A stretch of DNA of 64,000 bases from Desulfurispirillum indicum S5 (GTDB lineage Bacteria; Chrysiogenota; Chrysiogenetes; Chrysiogenales; Chrysiogenaceae): positions 2,864,378 to 2,928,377 of the forward strand of contig NC_014836.1 of assembly GCF_000177635.2 (NCBI RefSeq), given 5' to 3'. The translations under genes were made by a program, and so were the position numbers. Position 1 is the stretch's first letter, and each line of letters opens with the position of its first letter. Below, in pieces: positions 45,815 through 55,063 of the stretch. The notes under the pieces are model-generated. The model had not been told where the DNA came from and ran no database searches. It saw only the letters and a list, made by a program, of their open reading frames with translations.

Positions 45815-46446
45815 AAGTACATGAACCCCTCAAAGATTTCCTGGTACATCTTTTTCCGCGAGTCGTCATCAGAAAAAACCTGCGGATTCAGTATACTTTC
45901 TGCCTGGGTGGCCTGGCACTGACGTCCTTTCTGATGCTTCTTTTCAGTGGATTTCTGCTTGTTTTTTACTATCAGCCCACCAGTGAGGGCGCCTACGCGT
46001 CGATTCTTTTCCTGGAGGAACATGTGAGCGGCGGTAAATTCATCCGCAGCCTCCACCGCATGAGCTCCCACGCCCTGCTGATTCTGATCTTCCTGCACAC
46101 CCTGCGTGTGATTCTGACAGGTGCCTATCGCCCGCCTCGCCAGATGAACTGGCTGATCGGGTTCGCGCTTCTCTGCCTGGCACTGTTTGCCGCCTATACG
46201 GGATACCTGCTGCCCATGGATCAGCTGGCTCTCTGGGCAACGCAGACGGGAATGGAGCTGGTGGCCATTGTGCCCGGAGGAGGCTATGTCCGCGACTTCC
46301 TGCTTCCCGATGGTATTGGTGGAACCCTCTCAATTCTTCGTTTTTACGCGCTGCATATTGTCGTACTGCCCGTGCTGATGATCATTCTGTGCGCCCTGCA
46401 CTTTTATCGTATCCGCAAAGACAAAGGACTGCTGCCATACCTATGA
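45811..46446 (+). CDS. Cytochrome b (PetB-like, b6-type length)
   Basis: The 211-aa protein has four TM helices. Two bis-His hemes are indicated: SLHRMSSHALLILIFLHTLR (14 apart) and ALHIVVLPVLMIILCALHFY (15 apart). The length matches b6 rather than full cytochrome b, with the remaining helices encoded by the next gene. ATGA overlaps join it to both neighbours. Confidence 0.92.
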   Translation: MKVHEPLKDFLVHLFPRVVIRKNLRIQYTFCLGGLALTSFLMLLFSGFLLVFYYQPTSEGAYASILFLEEHVSGGKFIRSLHRMSSHALLILIFLHTLRVILTGAYRPPRQMNWLIGFALLCLALFAAYTGYLLPMDQLALWATQTGMELVAIVPGGGYVRDFLLPDGIGGTLSILRFYALHIVVLPVLMIILCALHFYRIRKDKGLLPYL

Positions 46447-46859
46447 AGCACGAATATATCAAGAGCTCACCTACTTTTTTCCAATTGATTCTGAGGGCCA
46501 TGGGCGCAGCCTGCGTATTTCTGGTAACCCTGGCTCTCCTGATCCCCGCGCCACTGCAGGAAGCGGCTGATATGTCAGAGGTGCCCAACCCAGCGCACTC
46601 CGGCTGGTTTCTGCTGTGGATGCAGGAACTGGTGAGCTATTCCAACGCCTTTATTTACCTGATCATCGCCCTGGGAGTCTTTTTCGGCATGCTTCCCTGG
46701 CTCCCACGCACCCGCCCGGCAGAAAAAGCCCAGTGGTTTTCCAGGGATCAGGGAATCATCAATTCCATTACACTGATCAGCTTTGCCGGTATTCTTGTGC
46801 TGACGGTCATAGCACTTTACTTTCGGGGGGAAAATTGGTCCTTCGTTCTGCCATTCTGA
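46443..46859 (+). CDS. Cytochrome b subunit IV-like protein
   Basis: The 138-aa membrane protein has about three TM helices. LLIPAPLQEAADMSEVPNP then HSGWFLLWMQELVSYSN is the PetD pattern, although the quinol-site PEWY is not conserved (SGWF in its place). ATG 46443 overlaps the cytochrome b stop. Confidence 0.82.
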   Translation: MKHEYIKSSPTFFQLILRAMGAACVFLVTLALLIPAPLQEAADMSEVPNPAHSGWFLLWMQELVSYSNAFIYLIIALGVFFGMLPWLPRTRPAEKAQWFSRDQGIINSITLISFAGILVLTVIALYFRGENWSFVLPF

Positions 46860-47644
46860 TTGGAGTGCTGCTGGGAAGCGTTATCCTGACGACAGATGCT
46901 GCAGCAGTTCAGCCACGCTGCATGAGCTGCCACACACCCCACTCCCAGCACCTGACCAGCTGTACCGACTGCCACCGTGGTGATCCCCGCTCTTCGCGCA
47001 AGCAGATTGCCCACGCTGGAATCATCCCGGCAGCCTATGCCCGGTTCAACCTCGATCGCTCCCAGGAAGTTGAAATGGGAAATCAGGCCATAGATTCCTT
47101 CGCGTGCCGTCGCTGCCATACGATAGGCGGGCGGGGAAACGCCCTGGCCAGCAACCTTGATCGCAGCGCCATGGCAAACGCTCCCGGCACCCTGGCCCTG
47201 GCCATAGCCTCACCGGTCACCTCCATGCCTCAGTTTCATCTGCGGGAGTCAATGATTATAAGTATCGTTAACGCCCTTTACGCCTCATCCCTGGGTGCCA
47301 CACCCCCCAGCCAGGGAGAAGTTCCCCAGGTCATCTACTTTGATGATCCGAGCACCCACAGGGATGATGTTTTCACAAAGCACTGTGGCAGCTGCCACCG
47401 CGTACTGACAGCCATACGGGGCAGCCTCGGCAGTGGCGAAGTGGCACCGGATCTTTCCGGCCTGCTGACAGATTATTACCCGCACACCGCACGGGATCAG
47501 CGCCCCTGGAACAGGGAAAATCTCGAAACATGGCTGCACAACCCCCGGGAAAAACGATCGGCATCACCCATGCAGCCTCTCCGCCTCTCCCGCCAGAATC
47601 TGCTTGAACTCCTGGATATCCTGGAGGAAAAGGGCACACCGTAA
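46835..47644 (+). CDS. Tetraheme c-type cytochrome
   Basis: The 269-aa protein has a signal segment (AILIGVLLGSVILTTDAAA). Four CxxCH sites, CMSCH, CTDCH, CRRCH and CGSCH, are present; a C-terminal helix follows. TTG 46835 follows a GGGGGG run and overlaps the subunit-IV-like gene by 25 bases. It is the probable electron acceptor of the bc unit. Confidence 0.85.
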   Translation: MVLRSAILIGVLLGSVILTTDAAAVQPRCMSCHTPHSQHLTSCTDCHRGDPRSSRKQIAHAGIIPAAYARFNLDRSQEVEMGNQAIDSFACRRCHTIGGRGNALASNLDRSAMANAPGTLALAIASPVTSMPQFHLRESMIISIVNALYASSLGATPPSQGEVPQVIYFDDPSTHRDDVFTKHCGSCHRVLTAIRGSLGSGEVAPDLSGLLTDYYPHTARDQRPWNRENLETWLHNPREKRSASPMQPLRLSRQNLLELLDILEEKGTP

Positions 47645-47651
47645 TTCCCAT

Positions 47652-47673
47652 AAAAAAACCCGCCGAAGCGGGT
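47652..47673 (-). terminator. Terminator of the minus-strand reductase operon
   Basis: On the minus strand, ACCCGC/GCGGGT, a 6-bp stem with a TTCG loop, is followed by seven Ts. It separates the two converging operons. Confidence 0.82.
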
Positions 47674-47707
47674 AAAGCAGAAGAAGGAAAAAGAAGGAGA
47701 GAATTGC

Positions 47708-48193
47708 TTATTTTACGGGATAGCCTTCCGCCATCCAGGCATCCATGCCACCAACAACATTGGTTACGCTGGGATAGCCAAGATCAATAAGAGCTTTTGA
47801 CGCGAATATTCCCCGTGCACCTGACTTACAGATGACATAGATGCGCTCGTTGACATCAACCTGAGCAGGCGCGCGGAACTCCAGCAGTCCACGGGAAATG
47901 GTCTTGGTTCCTGCAAAATCAATAACGCCGACTTCCCACTCATTTGGGTCGCGCACGTCAATGACAGTAATATTTTCGCCTGCCTCTATCATCTTATTCA
48001 GTTCCTCAACGGAAATCTCAGGCGTAACCTTGCGGGCTTCTGTCAGCAGGGCGATGCGATTGGCAATCAGGTCATCAGCACTGGAGGCAGCAACCGTAAT
48101 CGGAGCCTTTGCCGCATGTCCACAGCCGATGGTGATAAAGGCAAAGAGCAGAAGGGCGGTAAACGGCATGATCCTGTTTTTCAGAAAATGCAT
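47708..48193 (-). CDS. Single-domain rhodanese lipoprotein
   Basis: The 161-aa protein has a lipobox (LFAFITIGC). The rhodanese domain has VIDVRDPNEWEVGVI and the active loop CKSGARG near residue 120. ATG 48193 is six bases after AAAGGAG; an ATG six bases earlier touches it. It is last in the reductase operon. Confidence 0.85.
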   Translation of the reverse strand: MHFLKNRIMPFTALLLFAFITIGCGHAAKAPITVAASSADDLIANRIALLTEARKVTPEISVEELNKMIEAGENITVIDVRDPNEWEVGVIDFAGTKTISRGLLEFRAPAQVDVNERIYVICKSGARGIFASKALIDLGYPSVTNVVGGMDAWMAEGYPVK

Positions 48194-48258
48194 AGTCATC
48201 TCCTTTTTTAAAAAAATCTCCAGAGCGCGGAGAAGGCGCGCCCTGGAGTTAATGAGAC

Positions 48259-49428
48259 TTACTGGATAGTAAAGGTTCCGTCAGCACGAATCTGAATGGT
48301 TTTATCCAGATACTGAATGCCTTTGGGGAACTTCACTTTTTCATCTTCGATCACAAAGAACACGCCAGCTGCGCGGGCGCCTGTAGCACAATGGATAACC
48401 ACGGGCTTGTCAGTGGGCACCTTTTTAATGGCAGCATCAAAATCGCCCATGAAATCGCCATCGGGAATGTGAATGGCGCCGGGGATCATGCCGTTCGCCA
48501 CTTCGCGGGCTCCACGTACGTCGATGATAGTGTAGTTGCCGGAAGCCACGGCTTTTTTGAAGTCATCGGCTGAAATGGTAGCGCTTGCGCCAGTGGAAGG
48601 AGCCGCAACAATGCCGCTTGACTCGTTGCCCCAGGTGGGGTTTCCTGCTTTTTTCCAGTCAGGTACGCCAGCAGAGTACACTTTCACATTTTTGTAGCCC
48701 ATTTTCAGAGCAGCGGAAGCGGAGAAGTGGCTCAGGTCACAGTGGTGGCCACCACACAGGAAGATCAGGTTGGTACTCTTGTCGTTGGGCAGCAGGCCTT
48801 TTTTCTGGTCAAAAATAACCCAGGGGATGGACACGGAACCGGGGATATGCTCCTTGGCATATACCAGCGCTGGACGTGAGTCCACCACAAGGACGTTTTC
48901 CTTGTCACGGGCGTCAACCATGCGCTTCACATAGGGAGTTTCACTGATCAGATAGTTGCCGGCAGCTTTCCAGCCTGGATCGCCTTCATAGTAGACTTTC
49001 ACGTTGGTGTAGCCATTTTTCTTGGCAATTTCTGCTGCCTCGGGGCTCAAGTGACAAGCCAAACCACCGCAGTAGAATATGATCAGTTTATCCTTGGGCA
49101 GCTTGTTCAGGTTAGCTTCAACGGCAGCAGGGGGCATGTGGATAGAACCGGGAATGGTGCCTTCCTGGAAACGTGGCAGGGGGCGGGCATCCACCATCAG
49201 GAAGCTCTTGTTCTTCTTGAGGGTTTCCTCGATCAGAGGCGCGTCACCATACTCCTTCTTGAACAGATCCATCACTTCCTGGGTAGTGATACGCAGAGCG
49301 GGATCCTGGGGTACGTGGTTGGAGGTATCAACAGCGGATTTCGCTGCCTGACCACCACATCCCACGGCAACAAAGGCAAAAAGCAGCAGAGCAACAAAAG
49401 GCATCAGCGTTTTTTTCATGAAGGCCAT
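48259..49428 (-). CDS. Triple-rhodanese lipoprotein
   Basis: The 389-aa protein has a lipobox (LLFAFVAVGC) and three rhodanese domains. The loops are YCGGLACHLS (~120), LCGGHHCDLS (~225) and HCATGARAA (~347). The first two are unusual in carrying a second Cys (CGGxxC). It could bind several sulfane sulfur or selenium atoms at the membrane surface. AAGGAG precedes ATG 49428. Confidence 0.88.
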   Translation of the reverse strand: MAFMKKTLMPFVALLLFAFVAVGCGGQAAKSAVDTSNHVPQDPALRITTQEVMDLFKKEYGDAPLIEETLKKNKSFLMVDARPLPRFQEGTIPGSIHMPPAAVEANLNKLPKDKLIIFYCGGLACHLSPEAAEIAKKNGYTNVKVYYEGDPGWKAAGNYLISETPYVKRMVDARDKENVLVVDSRPALVYAKEHIPGSVSIPWVIFDQKKGLLPNDKSTNLIFLCGGHHCDLSHFSASAALKMGYKNVKVYSAGVPDWKKAGNPTWGNESSGIVAAPSTGASATISADDFKKAVASGNYTIIDVRGAREVANGMIPGAIHIPDGDFMGDFDAAIKKVPTDKPVVIHCATGARAAGVFFVIEDEKVKFPKGIQYLDKTIQIRADGTFTIQ

Positions 49429-49451
49429 AATTCTCTCCTTATTCTCTTGGT

Positions 49452-50015
49452 CTACGAAATATAGTGCAGGTTCGGCTTCGTGCCTTTTTCCGGCTGCAGA
49501 ACACGGGCCTTGGGATTGGCCCTGAGCAGGCGGGATACAGCACTGTTGGGGTCATTCATATCGCCAAAAACACGTACCTTGGTGGGGCAGGTGTCAACGC
49601 AGGCGGGAACTTTGCCCTGGGCGACACGGTGGGAACAGAAATCACACTTGTCCGCCTTACGATTCTCGCTCATGTAGCGCGCGCCATAGGGGCAGCTGAT
49701 AACACAGAGAGTGCAACCAATACAGGTGCTCTTGTTCACCACTATGACACCGTCTTCTCTGGCGTAGGTGGCCTTGACGGGGCAGACGGGTACACAGGGG
49801 GGGTTAGCGCACTGGTGACACTGCTCAGGCTGAAAGGTCTGCTTCAGGTTCGGGTAGGTGCCTTGGATGCCTTCAGTTCCGATCCAGTTGCGGCGCACGT
49901 CCTGTTTGCCTTTGGCATCAATGCCATTCTCGCGCTTGCAGGCCACATCACAGGCCTTGCAGTCAATACACTTGTCCGGGTCGAGGACTATGGTCCAGCG
50001 TTTATTTTGTGCCAT
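49452..50015 (-). CDS. Ferredoxin-like electron-transfer subunit with four [4Fe-4S] clusters
   Basis: The 187-aa protein has four Cys groups: CIDCKACDVACKRENG, CHQCANPPCVPVCP, CIGCTLCVISCP and CDFCSHRVAQGKVPACVDTCP. This is the NrfC/PhsB/DmsB pattern. It is cytosol-like without a signal and would be exported with the Tat catalytic subunit. The gene is three bases after the catalytic subunit. Confidence 0.92.
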   Translation of the reverse strand: MAQNKRWTIVLDPDKCIDCKACDVACKRENGIDAKGKQDVRRNWIGTEGIQGTYPNLKQTFQPEQCHQCANPPCVPVCPVKATYAREDGVIVVNKSTCIGCTLCVISCPYGARYMSENRKADKCDFCSHRVAQGKVPACVDTCPTKVRVFGDMNDPNSAVSRLLRANPKARVLQPEKGTKPNLHYIS

Positions 50016-50018
50016 GGG

Positions 50019-52211
50019 TTACACCTTCCTGATCTCAACGAATGTTTCGTGCATGGCAGCATTACCGGAGATTGATTCGTAATGAGACTCCAGAATCTGC
50101 GACTGGGTAGCACCGCGCCCATAGACCAGAGGCTGTCCTTTCGACAGACTGCCATACCCATGGGCGTAGAATACGCAGTCGGGGCGGATGGCCTCGGTGA
50201 CCTGAGCCTTGATACGCGCCTCGCCACCAGTGCGGTTTCTCATGAGCACTTCATCGCCGGAGCTGATTCCCATCTCCTTGGCCTTGGCGGCATTGATCCA
50301 TACGGTATTCTCGGGCATATGCCAGTTCAACTCGGGGAAATTGGATGTCATGGAGTGGGTATGGATGGCATGGCGACCTACGATAAAGCGGAACTGGTTG
50401 CCAGCTGGCTGTTCAGGCTTGCGATAGACGGGCATGGGATCAAATCCACGGCTTTCAAAGTCCTCACTGTACAGTTCAACCTTGCCAGTTGGCGTATTGA
50501 TCCTGTTTTTGCCACTGCGATAGGCACCGATTGGTGCCGTGCGGCCATCGGTGTAGAAGGCTTTTTTCTTCAGCATCTCCAGAGCACCGGGCAAACCGGA
50601 TACCATATCCCTGGTATGGCTTTCCACATCGCCACTGAAGTACTCATCAAGGGTAAAGCCGTCTTCATCCTCAAAGTGGGCAGCCAGTCCAACGGAAATT
50701 TCAAAGCCGGACTTGGTGTCATACATGGGCGGTATCAATGGCTGGCGCAGAGTCAGCGTGGGCTCAATACCGTTTACCCCATAGGCATTAGGCGGATCAA
50801 GGCGCTCAAGGTAATTGGTTTCCGGAAGCACAACATCGGCAAACCAGGCCGTATCACTCATGAAGGTGTCTATGCAGACAATAATGTCCATCTTTTTAAA
50901 CAACTCCATGGTCTTGTTACGGTCGGGTACCGAGTCAACCACGTTCTGCTTGTAGATAAACAGTCCGCGGATGGCATAGGGATCACCCTTGAGGGCGCGG
51001 TCGCGCCAGGGAATCCAGGCCCCATCGCGGGGATTCAGAAAGGTGACGTCATCCGCCTCCAGGCGCGGCTTGGGATCAGTGTACCAGGCGGGCTCGTAGA
51101 AGTAACTCTTTGTGGGAATGGCAATATTGGGAATCAGTCCACCGGGGCGATCGAAACTGCCCACAATGGCATTGACCATGGCAATGGCGCGGCGGGTCTG
51201 CACATCATCAACCAACCAGGAAGAACGACGACCGGGATAGAAAACCGCACCGGGAGTTTTGGCAAATTCACGGGCGATTGCCTGAATGTCGGCAGCCGGA
51301 ATATCCGTTTCCTTCTCCGCCCACTGGGGAGTGTACTGCTTGACGTGTTCTGCCAGCTTGTCAAATCCTTCACAGTGCTTGCTGACAAAATCCTTGTCGT
51401 GAAGGCCTTCGCCAATAATCACGTTCATCATGGCCAGGGCAAATGCCATGTCAGTGCCCGGCTTGATGGGATACCACTTGCTCGACTTGGCCGCTGTCTT
51501 GGTAAAACGAGGGTCGAGGCAAATAATTTTTTTACTTTTATCTCCAAACATATCCATGGTGTCAGGGGTAAAGATGGATTCAGCCCGATCCGCACCCGCC
51601 AGGATAATGTAAGGGGAGTTCTTCACATCTGCGCTGGGATAGGTACCAAACACCGACATGAAGCCACGGATAACGGAACTCAGGCACAGCGTGGGGTGGC
51701 GCAGGGAGTTGGGCGACCCGAACACTTCGCGGAACTGGTTCCAGTAATGCTCGTGGTAGGTTCCTTCGGAGGAGACAAAACCGATGCAGGCGCGGTTTCC
51801 ATTTTCCTCTTCAACTACTTTGTTGGTCTTTTCGGCAATATAGGCAAAAGCCTCTTCCCAGGAAACCTTGCGCCATTTCCCTTCACCGCGTTCGCCTGTG
51901 CGGATCATAGGGTGCTTGACGCGATCGGGATCATAGGGAGTCCAGGCACCAGCGTTGCCGCGAGCGCACATCATACCCCTGGCCTTCGGGAAGTCGGGCT
52001 CAGGCTCAAGGCGCTTGATAACGCCATTGACCACCTGGCCACGGAAAACACATTTGTTGGTACAAATGGCACAGCTGGAGTTGACATAGCGCACCTGTGG
52101 CGCGGGTGAGCTCTCCTGGGCCTGGCTGACATACCGAAAACCCGGCACGGCTCCCATGGCTCCAAGCGTGGCAACCGAGCCCTGGAGAAATGTTCTTCTG
52201 GTGAAACTCAT
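50019..52211 (-). CDS. Molybdopterin oxidoreductase catalytic subunit (PhsA/PsrA/SrrA-like)
   Basis: The 730-aa protein has a Tat signal (TRRTFLQGSVATLGAMGAV). Its N-terminal [4Fe-4S] site is CAICTNKCVFRGQ, then MMCARGNAG. The likely Mo-ligand Cys lies in FGSPNSLRHPTLCLSS (~170). It belongs to the group of thiosulfate, polysulfide and selenite reductases. ATG 52211 is chosen for the Tat signal. No NrfD-type anchor is encoded nearby. With two rhodanese genes in the same operon, a sulfur or selenium substrate is inferred, not shown. Confidence 0.88.
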   Translation of the reverse strand: MSFTRRTFLQGSVATLGAMGAVPGFRYVSQAQESSPAPQVRYVNSSCAICTNKCVFRGQVVNGVIKRLEPEPDFPKARGMMCARGNAGAWTPYDPDRVKHPMIRTGERGEGKWRKVSWEEAFAYIAEKTNKVVEEENGNRACIGFVSSEGTYHEHYWNQFREVFGSPNSLRHPTLCLSSVIRGFMSVFGTYPSADVKNSPYIILAGADRAESIFTPDTMDMFGDKSKKIICLDPRFTKTAAKSSKWYPIKPGTDMAFALAMMNVIIGEGLHDKDFVSKHCEGFDKLAEHVKQYTPQWAEKETDIPAADIQAIAREFAKTPGAVFYPGRRSSWLVDDVQTRRAIAMVNAIVGSFDRPGGLIPNIAIPTKSYFYEPAWYTDPKPRLEADDVTFLNPRDGAWIPWRDRALKGDPYAIRGLFIYKQNVVDSVPDRNKTMELFKKMDIIVCIDTFMSDTAWFADVVLPETNYLERLDPPNAYGVNGIEPTLTLRQPLIPPMYDTKSGFEISVGLAAHFEDEDGFTLDEYFSGDVESHTRDMVSGLPGALEMLKKKAFYTDGRTAPIGAYRSGKNRINTPTGKVELYSEDFESRGFDPMPVYRKPEQPAGNQFRFIVGRHAIHTHSMTSNFPELNWHMPENTVWINAAKAKEMGISSGDEVLMRNRTGGEARIKAQVTEAIRPDCVFYAHGYGSLSKGQPLVYGRGATQSQILESHYESISGNAAMHETFVEIRKV

Positions 52212-52236
52212 AGGTACCCTCGTATTCGTTTCTTTT

Positions 52237-52749
52237 TCATATGCTGATTTTTCTGCTGGAGATGCTTGCCAAGTCCTCCAGCAATTGCTGAAGGTAGCGC
52301 GCCGCTTCCAGATAGAGTCCGCTGTCATCATGGGACTGCAGGCGCTGCACAAAGGCCTCGGGCCAGAGGGAGAAGTAATCTTCGAGATGGACTTTTACAT
52401 GTTCCGGTGCCATCTCGTTTTTTATCATCATGGCCAGCACTTCAAGCATCATGGGGATATAGTCCGGCGGATAGGAACGATCCAGTTCAATGCCACTGGA
52501 GCGTGCCAGACCACTGAAAGCCTCCATAAAGTCCAAGCGGTTCACATCCAGATAACACCCAGCAAAGGGAGGGGCTTTTACCCCTCCCAGGTCATTGACA
52601 AACAAGCGCACGTAGATGCTTTCCAGATCATTCAGTTCAAAACCCGCTGCCTGGGCCCACGCTTCCGCAGGATAGGCAAAGGTGTCAGCCACCTTCAGCA
52701 GCTCATGAGCAAGATCTTCCGCTCCTACCAGCACTTCAGTTGGCTCCAT
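52237..52749 (-). CDS. TorD/DmsD-family chaperone
   Basis: The 170-aa helical protein carries YVRLFVNDLGGVKAPPFAG near residue 46, the TorD-type loop. It probably guides cofactor insertion and Tat export of the next gene's product. It overlaps the upstream gene by ATGA. Confidence 0.8.
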   Translation of the reverse strand: MEPTEVLVGAEDLAHELLKVADTFAYPAEAWAQAAGFELNDLESIYVRLFVNDLGGVKAPPFAGCYLDVNRLDFMEAFSGLARSSGIELDRSYPPDYIPMMLEVLAMMIKNEMAPEHVKVHLEDYFSLWPEAFVQRLQSHDDSGLYLEAARYLQQLLEDLASISSRKISI

Positions 52750-53081
52750 CAGCCGCAGGACTCAGGCTTCTGGTTCATGGGGTTGTCGGAGTCGGAAGCA
52801 TGCTCGTAAAGGAACTTGTACACATGTCCGATGATGCGCTGGTTCAGTCCGGAACCGCCACAGGGCAGTTTGCCCTTATCGCTGGTGAGCATTTGCTGCC
52901 ATTCCGCACGGGTATGCGTTCCGGGAACAGGAATAGGATCTTTGCAGTCACGAGCCTGACCGGTAAACCACGCCCACTGGCCACGAGCAACGTTGCCATT
53001 TTCCCAGCCACTGAGGTCAAAGGCAAAGGATGGAATTGTGAAAAATAGGGCAACCATGGAAACAAGCAGAAATTTTTTCAT
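52749..53081 (-). CDS. Small exported cysteine-bearing protein
   Basis: The 110-aa protein has a signal peptide (LLVSMVALFFTIPSFA). ARGQWAWFTGQARDCKDPIP, then KGKLPCGGSGLNQRIIGHVY, looks like a c-type-cytochrome-like scaffold without CxxCH. Three Cys remain, one near the C-terminus (PESCG). Function is unknown. It is first in the reductase operon. Confidence 0.72.
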   Translation of the reverse strand: MKKFLLVSMVALFFTIPSFAFDLSGWENGNVARGQWAWFTGQARDCKDPIPVPGTHTRAEWQQMLTSDKGKLPCGGSGLNQRIIGHVYKFLYEHASDSDNPMNQKPESCG

Positions 53082-53301
53082 CTCTAAACTCCTTTGGAAA
53101 TTTCAAGGCACTCATTGCCTGAATTGACATTGTATGATGGCAATATAGTAATATTTCACAAAAATTCAATATAAATCGGCCCAAAGGTACCTATTCTTTC
53201 AGGGAAGCTCTTCGAAAAGGCCGCCAGCAGAAATACTCACACGTCTTAGATTCCCGGCATGGTGAGCGACTGAAGATCGGCATGGTTATGTGAAAAAGTT
53301 C

Positions 53302-53331
53302 TCGACAAAGGCCGCGGCTTCCCTCTAAAAT
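53302..53331 (+). promoter_or_regulatory. Sigma70-like promoter of the first hemerythrin chemoreceptor
   Basis: TCGACA, an 18-base spacer, then TAAAAT at 53326. It resembles the promoter before the second copy. Confidence 0.5.
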
Positions 53332-53374
53332 GCCACAACAAAAACGATTACTATTCCCCCTATGGAGTCACATC

Positions 53375-55003
53375 ATGCCACAAGGTTTCAAACTGCCGCT
53401 TCTTGTCATCCCCTCTGTCTCCATCATACTTTTCCTGACGGCATCTTTCCTGGTAAGTCATATGGATGCAAAAGTTATTATCGCGTCGATACTCTTCATA
53501 TTAACTATAATATCGATTCTCTTTCAGGTTCGCGCAGCAAAAGCCAGCAGCACTCCTTCAAAAGAGCTTCAGGCGGCCATTCTGCGCGATCCCGGCAACC
53601 TTGCCTTTCGCCTCAGGGGGCCTGCTTCCGCGCCATTCAATCAGTTTCTTGATTTTCTGTGCAGCCACATCAACCAGCTCAAGGGCGCTTCCGCAAGCCT
53701 CCAGCAGGAAACCGCCTACATGGGCGACACCGCCGCAAGCGTCACCACGGAGTTCAGGCATAAGGTCAGCAGCATCAACAACGTCGCAAAGGCCATGGAG
53801 GCCATGGCCACATCATCGCAGGATGTCATGCAGACCCTCCAGGATATGATCGAAAAAACCGATTTCGCCAACAGTCAGACTTCCGAGGGGAAAAAGCAGC
53901 TGGAAATGGCCACACAGAATATCGGGGTCATCAAGGCCAAGGCACAGAGCCTGGCGAGCACTATTCAGGAGCTCAGCCAGTCTTCCGGAAAGATCAGTGC
54001 CATCCTCAATGTCATCAACGATATCGCCGACCAGACAAACCTCCTGGCCCTCAATGCCGCCATTGAAGCCGCAAGGGCCGGGGACTCGGGGCGCGGTTTC
54101 GCCGTCGTCGCCGATGAGGTGCGAAAGCTGGCGGAGAGAACCCAGAACGCCACCAAGGAAGTCAGCGTTATCATTAACACCCTCTACTCAGAAACCGAGA
54201 GCGCGTTCAAGGAAATGGAAGAGGCCAACAAGAGTGTCGACGAGGGGGTCGAGGTTATTGAAAAGGCTGAAGCCGTATTCAACGATATTGTGGATTCCGT
54301 CCAGGAGATTGATCAGGCAAACGGCATGATCGGTTTTGCCATCAAGGAGCAGGACAAGCTGATTCAGAAGACCAACAGTGATCTGCAGCAGATGGCTGCC
54401 GGCCTGGAGAAAAGCACCATGTCACTGGCGGATATCACCGACACGGCCATGGGCCTCAAGGAAGCCACTGAACAGCTGGAGAGAACCCTCTCCCAGCTGC
54501 GTACCAGCGACCACGAACCGGTCGCTACTGCCGGCGCTCCCAAGGCGCTGGCGCCCGTGACCAGCAGCAGACCTGCGCACCCCAACGGGAAAAACCATGA
54601 CGGGCCGTTTTTTGTCTGGAACGATAAGCTGTCGGTAGGGATAGAGCACTTTGACAACCAGCACAAACAGTTGCTCTCCATTGTCAACCGTCTGGCCAGC
54701 GCCGTAAAAAAGGGCGAAGGCAAGCATGTTCTGGCGCCTACCTTCGAAGAGCTGCTGCAATACACCACCACCCACTTCAGAGACGAAGAGGCCTATATGG
54801 AAAAGCATGGGTACAGGGACATTGAACACCATAAGCAAATCCACGCCGATCTGGTGCAACAGGCGCTGAGTCTGAAGTCGAAGTTCGACGAAGGTGACCT
54901 GATGGTGGCTGCTGAAACCCTGGAGTTCCTCAAGAAGTGGCTCTCCAACCATATCCCCAAAGAAGACAAGCAGTATGGAGCCATTGGCAAACCTTTTCAC
55001 TGA
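53375..55003 (+). CDS. Methyl-accepting chemotaxis protein with C-terminal hemerythrin, first copy
   Basis: The 542-aa protein has two short TM segments ([14 protein letters not shown] and [16 protein letters not shown]) without a periplasmic sensor. A full signalling hairpin contains [20 protein letters not shown] and [13 protein letters not shown]. The C-terminal bacteriohemerythrin (residues ~410-535) has [20 protein letters not shown] and [14 protein letters not shown], an O2-binding di-iron site. It probably senses oxygen. ATG 53375 follows GGAG. Confidence 0.9.
   Translation: MPQGFKLPLLVIPSVSIILFLTASFLVSHMDAKVIIASILFILTIISILFQVRAAKASSTPSKELQAAILRDPGNLAFRLRGPASAPFNQFLDFLCSHINQLKGASASLQQETAYMGDTAASVTTEFRHKVSSINNVAKAMEAMATSSQDVMQTLQDMIEKTDFANSQTSEGKKQLEMATQNIGVIKAKAQSLASTIQELSQSSGKISAILNVINDIADQTNLLALNAAIEAARAGDSGRGFAVVADEVRKLAERTQNATKEVSVIINTLYSETESAFKEMEEANKSVDEGVEVIEKAEAVFNDIVDSVQEIDQANGMIGFAIKEQDKLIQKTNSDLQQMAAGLEKSTMSLADITDTAMGLKEATEQLERTLSQLRTSDHEPVATAGAPKALAPVTSSRPAHPNGKNHDGPFFVWNDKLSVGIEHFDNQHKQLLSIVNRLASAVKKGEGKHVLAPTFEELLQYTTTHFRDEEAYMEKHGYRDIEHHKQIHADLVQQALSLKSKFDEGDLMVAAETLEFLKKWLSNHIPKEDKQYGAIGKPFH
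53577..54635 (+). repeat. Direct repeat within two chemoreceptor genes, first copy
   Basis: About 1059 bases match 55327-56385 with four differences that I can see. The match covers the signalling domain and linker but not the TM region or the hemerythrin domain. The offset is 1750 bases. Confidence 0.92.
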
Positions 55004-55063
55004 AACACTCCTGAAGGGAATCTTTTCCACCAAAAGCTCTCCTCCAATGTGGAGTATCCTTAC

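Noticed and set aside
50019-52211. Selenocysteine in the molybdoenzyme
   Set aside because: No in-frame TGA is seen. The predicted Mo ligand is Cys.
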